A DNA stretch of 6,111 nucleotides, from contig CAZUXM010000111.1 in NCBI GenBank assembly GCA_964624635.1, positions 1-6,111 of the forward strand, in the 5' to 3' direction. This DNA comes from JANWKQ01 sp964624635. Its GTDB lineage: Bacteria > Bacteroidota > Bacteroidia > CAIKAF01. This document shows, piece after piece, positions 1 to 4,901 of this stretch; position 1 is the first letter of the stretch, and each line of letters starts with the position of its first letter. The position numbers and the translations under genes were made by a program. Below the pieces are notes generated by a model. It did no database searches. It had not been told where the DNA came from and was given only the letters and a program-made list of their open reading frames with translations.

Positions 1-1484
1 TTACATCTCTTGATCCCTTAAAAGCTACTAATCTTCCTAATATTTGGCCGGTTCAGCAATTATATGAAGGACTTACCGTAATTGACAGCATTGGAAGAGT
101 TCAACCTTGTTTGGCTACCCGGTGGGAGTCAGTTGATTCAATGATGACCTATAAGTTCATTTTAAAACAAAATGTTTTTTTTCATGAGGATCTTTGTTTC
201 GGAGGCGTAAAAAGAAAATTAACAGCTTATGATGTTAAATATTCATATCAACGTATTTTATCCTCTTCCTCCGCATGGATATTAAACGATATTAAAAAAG
301 ATACCATTACCGGCGAATATTTTATTGATGTATTGGATAGTTTTCAAATTCAGATATGCCTCAAACAACCCTCTTTTACTTTCCCTCAAATGTTGGCTAT
401 GCCTCCTTGCGGGATAGTAGCAAAAGAGGCTATTGAAAAATATGGAACGGATGTTAGACAACATCCTGTTGGTACCGGACCGTTTATACTTACTGCCTGG
501 CATGAAAATGAAAAGCTGGTGATGAAGAAAAATAATCAATACCACATTAAAAATCTACCCATGATAGATGGTATCTCCATCAGTTTATTAAAAGATAAAC
601 AAACGGCTTTATTAGAATTTACCAGAGGTAACCTGGATCTTATTTCGGGGATTGATGCTGCGTATAAAGATGAATTACTTACAGGGGCAGGAGAATTAAA
701 TGAAAAGTATAAAGACCAAATACAACTTCAAAAGTTACCTTACCTCAATACCGAATATTTGGGAATACGACTGGATTCTACATCCACATCTCCATTACAA
801 AATGTACATATCCGCAAAGCACTTAATTATACATTAGATAGAAATAAACTCATTACTTATATGAGAAATGGGATTGGGATTCCCGGAAACCATGGAATGG
901 TTCCACCTGCTTTGTGGTTTGATAAAAATAAAAATGCTGGATATTCAAAAAACGATTCATTATTTATGGTTGAAATTAAAGCGTCGGGATATTCATCTAT
1001 TAATTCGGTTCCGGGGTTTACATTATATGCTGATGTGGCTTACACCGATGTTTGTACCTATATTGTACACGAGTGGAACAACGTTGGGTTACACGTAAAA
1101 CTTGAAATATTGGATAGACCCACTTTAAAAAGTGAAATGGCAAAAGGAAATCTAGAATTTTTTAGAGCTTCATGGATTGCTGATTATCCTGATCCTGAAA
1201 ATTATTTGTCACTTTTTTACGGACCTTTAGAAAGTCCTGCCGGACCTAATTACACTCATTATAAAAATAATGATTTTGATAAAAAGTTTATACAAACCAA
1301 AATGCTTGCGAATCCTATAATCAGGAATGAACAGTTTTGTGAATTGGATAAAAAAATCATGGAAGATAGCCCCGTGATTATTTTATACTATGATCAGGCA
1401 GTTAGGTTTACACAAAAACGTGTAAAAGGATTACCTCCGCATCCCATGAACTATCTTGATCTGCGGAGTGTAACCTTGCAATAA
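1..1484 (+). CDS. ABC transporter substrate-binding protein, family 5 (oligopeptide/dipeptide type), 5' partial
   Basis: This is the extracytoplasmic solute receptor of a peptide-type ABC importer (SBP_bac_5 family); it would hand peptides or similar ligands to a membrane permease. The reading frame is open from base 3, so the gene begins before the window. The first visible residues, TSLDPLKATN and then QQLYEGLTVID, match the start of the mature domain. About 493 residues are visible; full-length relatives are usually 530-550, so mainly the signal peptide or lipobox and a few mature residues are missing. The TTG at 111 is an internal leucine codon, not the start. Family hallmarks are PVGTGPF (visible residues 155-161), IRKALNYTLDRNKL (270-283) and ASWIADYPDPENYLSLFYG, with its DYPDP from residue 394. 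The stop at 1484 lies 4 nt from the end of the convergent nitroreductase. No permease or ATPase gene follows, so partners must be upstream or elsewhere. The specific ligand cannot be told from sequence. Confidence 0.93.
   Translation, partial: TSLDPLKATNLPNIWPVQQLYEGLTVIDSIGRVQPCLATRWESVDSMMTYKFILKQNVFFHEDLCFGGVKRKLTAYDVKYSYQRILSSSSAWILNDIKKDTITGEYFIDVLDSFQIQICLKQPSFTFPQMLAMPPCGIVAKEAIEKYGTDVRQHPVGTGPFILTAWHENEKLVMKKNNQYHIKNLPMIDGISISLLKDKQTALLEFTRGNLDLISGIDAAYKDELLTGAGELNEKYKDQIQLQKLPYLNTEYLGIRLDSTSTSPLQNVHIRKALNYTLDRNKLITYMRNGIGIPGNHGMVPPALWFDKNKNAGYSKNDSLFMVEIKASGYSSINSVPGFTLYADVAYTDVCTYIVHEWNNVGLHVKLEILDRPTLKSEMAKGNLEFFRASWIADYPDPENYLSLFYGPLESPAGPNYTHYKNNDFDKKFIQTKMLANPIIRNEQFCELDKKIMEDSPVIILYYDQAVRFTQKRVKGLPPHPMNYLDLRSVTLQ
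1431..1473 (-). terminator. Candidate terminator hairpin for the pirin-nitroreductase operon, inside the opposing gene
   Basis: The arms CTCCGCA (1435-1441) and TGCGGAG (1462-1468) pair perfectly around a 20 nt loop. The stem extends by TTAC (1431-1434) with GTAA (1470-1473) across one bulged base, giving 11 pairs. On the - strand the stem is followed by TCCTTTTAC, a weak T-tract. It lies 16 nt past the nitroreductase stop, within the last codons of the convergent substrate-binding gene. The long loop and poor T-tract make it a weak candidate; it may be chance. Confidence 0.25.
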
Positions 1485-1488
1485 TTGG

Positions 1489-2058
1489 TTAAAAGTGTTT
1501 TGCTATTTGTTCTAGCGGCTTACGGTTACGAGGTGTTACTTCTCTGGTTTTGAATGGTTCTTCCAATAATTCAAGATCACCTAAATAACCCAAGGCAATA
1601 AAACAAACCACCTCATTTTCATCCGGTACAGAAAATGTCTGATTGGCTTTTTCACGGTCATAACCACCCAGAATATGTCCATATATATTCATTGATGTAG
1701 CCTGCGTTAAAAGATTAGCATTAGCCATACCAATATCATGCATATGATGTCTGTTAAACTCTCCATTTTTAGTAAAGTTCTTGTGTGCAATACACATGAG
1801 TAACACCGAGGCATTTTTTACCCAAAGTTGATTGCCCGGTGAAAGGCAGTCAAACATGGCTTGAAATCCATCAGTGCCTTTGAATGAATATAAGTAACAC
1901 CAGGGTTGTTCGTTCATGGAACTGGGGGCCCATGATGCTGCTTCAATAATGGTAAAGAGTTCTTCTTTACTTATTTGTTTATCTGAAAACGATCTGGCAC
2001 TCCACCTTTTCGAGATGAGGTCATGTACAGGATATACTGTTTTTGCGTCTTTAATCAT
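1489..2058 (-). CDS. Nitroreductase family protein (FMN-dependent oxidoreductase)
   Basis: This is a cytoplasmic flavoprotein of the nitroreductase fold, which uses NAD(P)H to reduce nitro compounds, quinones or related electrophiles; its natural substrate cannot be assigned. The protein has 189 residues, within the usual 180-220 range, so it appears complete. FMN-binding signatures are visible: KRWSARSF (residues 17-24, with the R-x-S-x-R phosphate-binding pattern), ASWAPSSMNEQPW (41-53), the helix HDIGMANANLLTQA (107-120), ALGYLGD (155-161) and the C-terminal PRNRKPLEQI (176-185), whose basic residues usually contact the FMN phosphate. The start ATG lies only 6 nt after the pirin stop, so the two genes are almost certainly one transcript driven from the pirin promoter. 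No Shine-Dalgarno sequence is seen, as is normal in Bacteroidota. The 3' end converges on the substrate-binding gene. Confidence 0.92.
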   Translation of the reverse strand: MIKDAKTVYPVHDLISKRWSARSFSDKQISKEELFTIIEAASWAPSSMNEQPWCYLYSFKGTDGFQAMFDCLSPGNQLWVKNASVLLMCIAHKNFTKNGEFNRHHMHDIGMANANLLTQATSMNIYGHILGGYDREKANQTFSVPDENEVVCFIALGYLGDLELLEEPFKTREVTPRNRKPLEQIAKHF

Positions 2059-2064
2059 ATGGGT

Positions 2065-2787
2065 TTAGTTTAAGTTCATTGGTATATCCATAACCAGTAT
2101 TTCAGCATCCTGTGTAAGGGCTTCAATGGAAATACCTTTAATATTTTCAATTCCTATAGCATCTCTATCTTCCAGTTCCGTTCCATTGATGTTTACTTTC
2201 CCTTTTACTACCATAATATACACTCCATTTTCAGGACGTTTAATTTCATAGTTCACTTTAAAACCGTCATCAAAAGTCCCCATCATGAACCATGCATTCT
2301 GGTGAATCCAAACGCCTTCATCATTTTCATTAGGAGATAATATTTGTTGTAATTTATTTCTTCGTTGATTTACATCTAAAGTCATTTGGTCATAACGAGG
2401 AGTAACATTTCTTTTATTAGGGATTAACCATATTTGAAATAGTTTTAATGCCTGATCTTTATAATGGTTGTATTCGCTATGATAAACACCTGTACCGGCA
2501 CTCATCACTTGAATTTCCCCCGCCTTTACTACTTCTTTATTACCCATACTGTCTTTGTGTTCCAAAGCACCTTCTAGTGGAATGGTAATAATTTCCATGT
2601 TATCATGTGGATGCATAGGGAATCCCATTCCACCTTCAACATAATCATCATTTAATACTCTTAACACTCCGAAATGAATTCTTTCAGGATCGTAGTAATT
2701 AGCGAAACTAAAACTATGTTTTGCTTTTAACCAACCATGGTCGGCACCACCCCTGGTATTGGCTTTATGTATGATTGTATTTTCCAT
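2065..2787 (-). CDS. Pirin family protein (bicupin, YhaK/quercetinase-like)
   Basis: Pirins are cytoplasmic two-cupin metal proteins; some bacterial members oxidise quercetin (2,3-dioxygenase activity), while the role of many is unknown. The 240-residue product has the N-terminal signature HSFSFANYYDP (24-34) and all four expected metal ligands: His59 and His61 in MHPHDNMEI, then His103 and Glu105 in GVYHSEYN. The pirin C-terminal domain follows from about residue 150. I chose the ATG at 2787 (MENTIIHKANTRGG). An in-frame ATG at 2826 would add 13 residues, but it lies upstream of the TAnnTTTG promoter element at 2813-2820, so it would not be in the mRNA, and the extra residues do not resemble pirins. 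The gene is first in a two-gene operon with the nitroreductase, 6 nt downstream. Its upstream region carries a candidate Crp/Fnr-type operator. Confidence 0.94.
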   Translation of the reverse strand: MENTIIHKANTRGGADHGWLKAKHSFSFANYYDPERIHFGVLRVLNDDYVEGGMGFPMHPHDNMEIITIPLEGALEHKDSMGNKEVVKAGEIQVMSAGTGVYHSEYNHYKDQALKLFQIWLIPNKRNVTPRYDQMTLDVNQRRNKLQQILSPNENDEGVWIHQNAWFMMGTFDDGFKVNYEIKRPENGVYIMVVKGKVNINGTELEDRDAIGIENIKGISIEALTQDAEILVMDIPMNLN

Positions 2788-2812
2788 AACTGTGTTTTTT
2801 AAATTAATAACA

Positions 2813-2820
2813 CAAAGGTA
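2813..2820 (-). promoter_or_regulatory. Promoter -7 element of the pirin-nitroreductase operon
   Basis: On the - strand this reads TACCTTTG, an exact match to the Bacteroidota -7 consensus TAnnTTTG. It ends 25 nt before the chosen pirin ATG, which predicts a leader of about 20 nt. I see no convincing TTTG at the expected -33 position, which suggests the promoter needs an activator. Confidence 0.7.
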
Positions 2821-2842
2821 GAGCACTTCTAATGTAGAAAAA

Positions 2843-2856
2843 ATAACCTAGGTTAA
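2843..2856 (-). promoter_or_regulatory. Candidate Crp/Fnr-type operator upstream of pirin
   Basis: The site is ATAAC-CTAG-GTTAA on the + strand and contains the perfect 12 bp palindrome TAACCTAGGTTA (2844-2855). Its 5-4-5 layout is that of Crp/Fnr family sites. Its centre is 29.5 bp upstream of the first base of the -7 element, placing it near -41, the class II activator position. The right half continues as AGGTTAAGAA, identical to the YceI promoter. Binding by the nearby Crp/Fnr protein is inferred. Confidence 0.55.
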
Positions 2857-2882
2857 GAATGCAGAGCATTAGAATTCTACAT

Positions 2883-2913
2883 AAAAAAGGGTCTCATTTC
2901 TGAGACCCCTTTT
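2883..2913 (-). terminator. Rho-independent terminator of the YceI-like gene
   Basis: On the - strand GGGTCTCA pairs perfectly with TGAGACCC (+ strand arms 2889-2896 and 2901-2908) around a GAAA tetraloop, followed by six T residues (2888-2883). A G-U pair and flanking A-T pairs extend the stem. It begins about 32 nt after the YceI-like stop and insulates the pirin operon from read-through. The + strand also has a four-T run after the stem, but no gene on that strand would use it. Confidence 0.9.
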
Positions 2914-2944
2914 CCATAACCAACCAAAATCTACTACTATGAAA

Positions 2945-3616
2945 TTATTTTTTTGGGGTAGCTTTCAAGTTAAGATCAAATTCCATGATATCGCCAATGG
3001 CTTTATCTTTCATTTTAGGGAAAATTTTTCCTGAGCCATATTCTACTTTAAAATCTGTTCTATCAATGTTAAATTTAGAAGCAGCTGTAAATTGGGTAGA
3101 ATCCATAGTAACATTAGCAGGAATAGTGATGTTTTTAGTAACATCTTTTATTGTTAAGTTACCCATGATGTTGTAATTGTTACCTAATGAATCAGCCTGA
3201 GCTAATTTTTCTGCACCGGTGATTTCAAACTTCGAAGTAGGATATTTTGCTACATCAAAGAAATCAGGACTGGCTAAGTGCCCTACTAATTTAGCTGCAC
3301 CATCAGCTTCAGTAATATCAAGATCTTTAATGGTATTCATATCAATCTCAAAATTACCTGCTGTTATATTATTTTTTTCAACTGCAATGTTACCTGATTT
3401 AATATTGATAGTACCATTGTGTTGGCCACCTACTTTGGTACCTTTCCAACCTAAGGTTGAATTGGTTACATCTACTTCAAAGTTGGTACTTAAGTCAGTA
3501 GCCACAGCTACATCTTTTTTATCATCCGTTTTTACGGCATCTTTTTTACTGCCACAAGCAACAATAGAAGTAGCAATGAATGTAAGGCTTAATAATTTTA
3601 CAAATGTGGTTTTCAT
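2945..3616 (-). CDS. YceI family lipoprotein
   Basis: YceI proteins are periplasmic or envelope lipocalin-like barrels that bind long isoprenoid chains such as polyprenyl lipids or quinones. This 223-residue product starts with a lipoprotein signal: basic MKTTFVK, a hydrophobic stretch, and the lipobox IVAC with the lipidated cysteine at residue 21. A charged linker rich in Lys and Asp (22-41) leads to the YceI domain from about residue 45 to the end. Typical domain features are STLGWKGTKVGGQHNG (53-68), HLASPDFFDVAKYPTSKFEI (113-132), GNLTIKDVTKNITIP and a final FDLNLKA strand. The cysteine-proximal GSKKD and later DDKKD stretches might act as a surface-export signal of the Bacteroidota kind, but this is uncertain. 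It is a single-gene unit with its own promoter upstream and a strong terminator downstream. The open frame on the opposite strand is a shadow. Confidence 0.95.
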   Translation of the reverse strand: MKTTFVKLLSLTFIATSIVACGSKKDAVKTDDKKDVAVATDLSTNFEVDVTNSTLGWKGTKVGGQHNGTINIKSGNIAVEKNNITAGNFEIDMNTIKDLDITEADGAAKLVGHLASPDFFDVAKYPTSKFEITGAEKLAQADSLGNNYNIMGNLTIKDVTKNITIPANVTMDSTQFTAASKFNIDRTDFKVEYGSGKIFPKMKDKAIGDIMEFDLNLKATPKK

Positions 3617-3641
3617 GTTTTGTTTTAAATGTTTAATGAGG

Positions 3642-3649
3642 CAAAAGTA
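3642..3649 (-). promoter_or_regulatory. Promoter -7 element of the YceI-like gene
   Basis: On the - strand this reads TACTTTTG, an exact TAnnTTTG match. As in the pirin promoter, it ends exactly 25 nt before the ATG, and the leader carries ATTAA at the same position. There is no clear -33 TTTG; the region between this element and the operator is a T-tract followed by CGACCCTCCCTCC. Confidence 0.72.
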
Positions 3650-3671
3650 GGAGGGAGGGTCGAAAAAAATC

Positions 3672-3685
3672 TTGAACTAGGTTAA
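3672..3685 (-). promoter_or_regulatory. Candidate Crp/Fnr-type operator upstream of the YceI-like gene
   Basis: The site reads TTGAA-CTAG-GTTAA on the + strand. It shares the 12-mer CTAGGTTAAGAA (3677-3688) with the pirin site and is centred the same 29.5 bp upstream of the -7 element. The other half is degenerate, so the dyad is imperfect. The rest of the gap (3689-3780, downstream of the regulator gene) is AT-rich; I see only a direct repeat ATAGTTAAT (3696-3704 and 3734-3742) and no convincing terminator. Confidence 0.55.
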
Positions 3686-3780
3686 GAAATTGGAGATAGT
3701 TAATGTTTTTTGGCTATTAGTTTTATGGTTTAAATAGTTAATAACCAGTTTGTTAATTTGTTTTGGGCAATTCAAATTAC

Positions 3781-4362
3781 CTAACTTTTCTTAGCCAATT
3801 TATGACGAACCTTGCTTAAAAACTCGGGGGTAACGCCTATATAGGAGGCTATTAACTGTTGGGGAACCCTTTGTACTACCTGAGGATATTTTTTAATAAA
3901 CTCAAGGTATCTTTCTTCTGCCGGACAAGCCAATGTATGAAAAAACCTCATCTGCAAAGTATATAAGGCTCTTTGCATCAGGATACGAAAATGTCTTTCG
4001 AATTTAGGAACTTCATTAATGAGTCTTTGGTATCCGTTAAAATCAAAGGTTAAAAGCTCCGTATCTTCTATAGTTTCGATAAATAGTGTGCCCGGTTTTT
4101 GTTCATTAAAACTAGAAATATCACCTACCCACCAATCTTCAATAGCAAAATACATAATGAAATCATTTCCTTTTTCATCAATGATATAATTTTTGATACA
4201 TCCTTTTGTAATGAATCCGGTAAAGGTGTTTATTTCGTTGGCCTGAAACAGAAATTGTTTTTTTTTATATTTTTTTACATGAAGTATTGAATGAAAAAGT
4301 TCTAACTCTTTTGGAGTAAGCTGAATGTTTTTCGCTACATTTTTGTCTATCAGTTCAAACAT
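3781..4362 (-). CDS. Crp/Fnr family transcriptional regulator
   Basis: This is a dimeric DNA-binding regulator of the Crp/Fnr superfamily. The 193 residues match the usual 185-195 of the Bacteroidota subfamily. The order is a cyclic-nucleotide-binding-like beta barrel (about 14-112), a dimerisation helix (about 115-145) and a C-terminal winged helix-turn-helix, RVPQQLIASYIGVTPEFLSKVRHKL (165-189), whose recognition helix is about TPEFLSKVRHKL. The barrel lacks the Arg-Thr/Ser pair of cAMP-binding CRP: the corresponding stretch is WVGDISSFNEQKPGT. The N-terminal cysteine cluster of FNR is also absent, so the signal is unknown. The start must be the ATG at 4362, because no other methionine occurs before residue 70. 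It lies upstream of the YceI and pirin units on the same strand, and the paired sites there make it their likely activator. Confidence 0.93.
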   Translation of the reverse strand: MFELIDKNVAKNIQLTPKELELFHSILHVKKYKKKQFLFQANEINTFTGFITKGCIKNYIIDEKGNDFIMYFAIEDWWVGDISSFNEQKPGTLFIETIEDTELLTFDFNGYQRLINEVPKFERHFRILMQRALYTLQMRFFHTLACPAEERYLEFIKKYPQVVQRVPQQLIASYIGVTPEFLSKVRHKLAKKS

Positions 4363-4367
4363 ATGCT

Positions 4368-4375
4368 CAAATATA
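4368..4375 (-). promoter_or_regulatory. Candidate -7 element of the Crp/Fnr gene
   Basis: On the - strand this reads TATATTTG, an exact TAnnTTTG match and the only one between the regulator gene and the DUF4262 gene. It ends only 5 nt before the ATG, so a transcript from it would be leaderless or nearly so. Confidence 0.45.
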
Positions 4376-4384
4376 ATAAATTGA

Positions 4385-4398
4385 TCAACGTTTGTTGA
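4385..4398 (-). promoter_or_regulatory. Candidate autoregulatory dyad upstream of the Crp/Fnr gene
   Basis: TCAAC-GTTT-GTTGA is a perfect inverted repeat with 5 bp arms and a 4 bp spacer, the geometry of a Crp/Fnr site. Its GTTGA arm resembles the GTTAA half-sites upstream of pirin and YceI. Its centre is about 16.5 bp upstream of the -7 element, where binding would block RNA polymerase, so negative autoregulation is possible. It overlaps the palindrome TTGATCAA (4381-4388). Confidence 0.35.
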
Positions 4399-4422
4399 AT
4401 GGTATCATAGAGTATACTATGG

Positions 4423-4875
4423 TTATTTTTTTACGTTACCAAGTACCGGTTGCCATTTTTTAAATCCCTCAGGAGCATCTTCATCTGTAGGGAGCATTCC
4501 TGACTGAGTAGGCCAGATAATTTGCATTACCGGAAAATCATCCCCATTATAGTAGTCCATCGCAATGCCTAAATATTCCTCATAATTTTTTTTATCTACA
4601 TCAATCACCAAACATTCGTAATCATCCAGGATGTCTTTTTCCATATTTCCGTTGGTAAGTGTACGACCCTCTTTATAATCGTACGCCATATTGTTGAGGA
4701 TTACCTGGTGTAAATCTTGTTCCTGCCCAATCATAATTAGCTCAGGCTTATTGTGTAATTCATATAAACCAATGGTATAGGAAAAACCGGGCTCTTCGTC
4801 TTCGGCTAGTACATGGATAATATGAACACCATATTTTTTAAGATCTGACTTTATCTGATTACTGTATGTTGACAT
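4423..4875 (-). CDS. DUF4262 domain-containing protein
   Basis: This is a small soluble protein of the uncharacterised DUF4262 family; no function is established. All 150 residues belong to the domain. Family marks are the N-terminal strand HIIHVLAEDEEPGFSYTIGL (18-37), ELIMIG (45-50) and the C-terminal FPVMQIIWPTQSGMLP (114-129) with WQPVLG (141-146). There is no signal peptide or membrane segment, and the protein is acidic. It starts 26 nt after the argS stop on the same strand, with no TAnnTTTG element in the gap, so it is probably co-transcribed with argS. I see no good terminator after it; the weak dyad at 4406-4421 lacks a T-tract on this strand. Confidence 0.85.
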   Translation of the reverse strand: MSTYSNQIKSDLKKYGVHIIHVLAEDEEPGFSYTIGLYELHNKPELIMIGQEQDLHQVILNNMAYDYKEGRTLTNGNMEKDILDDYECLVIDVDKKNYEEYLGIAMDYYNGDDFPVMQIIWPTQSGMLPTDEDAPEGFKKWQPVLGNVKK

Positions 4876-4876
4876 A

Positions 4877-4894
4877 ACTAAAATGATTTTTAGT
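4877..4894 (-). repeat. A/T-rich inverted repeat between argS and the DUF4262 gene
   Basis: On the - strand ACTAAAA and TTTTAGT form a perfect 7 bp stem around the 4 nt loop ATCA. It covers most of the 26 nt gap and ends 1 nt before the DUF4262 ATG. It has no T-tract and few G-C pairs, so it is a poor terminator; in the RNA it could hide the start of the downstream gene or be chance in AT-rich DNA. Confidence 0.4.
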
Positions 4895-4901
4895 GCAGTT
4901 G

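Noticed and set aside
111..113. TTG as the start codon of the substrate-binding protein
   Set aside because: The same frame is open from base 3 and encodes typical family sequence (TSLDPLKATN, QLYEGLTVID) upstream, so this TTG is an internal leucine.
2788..2826. A 13-residue N-terminal extension of the pirin protein from the ATG at 2826
   Set aside because: That ATG lies upstream of the -7 element TACCTTTG, so it would not be transcribed from this promoter, and the extension does not look like a pirin N-terminus.
3219..3650. A 143-codon open frame on the + strand opposite the YceI-like gene
   Set aside because: It lies antisense to a well-recognised lipoprotein gene, its protein resembles no family I know, and it runs into the YceI promoter; it is a shadow frame.
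3696..3742. Direct repeat ATAGTTAAT (two copies, 38 bp apart)
   Set aside because: Nine AT-rich bases repeated twice in an AT-rich spacer are plausible by chance, and there are no further copies to suggest an array or iteron.
3741..3756. ATAAC and GTTAA arms downstream of the regulator gene as a further operator
   Set aside because: The arms are separated by 6 bp rather than 4, and no -7 element lies at the matching distance.
4406..4421. Hairpin CATAG/CTATG after the DUF4262 gene as a terminator
   Set aside because: The stem has only 5 pairs and the T-run lies on the + strand side, where no gene would use it; the - strand has no T-tract after the stem.
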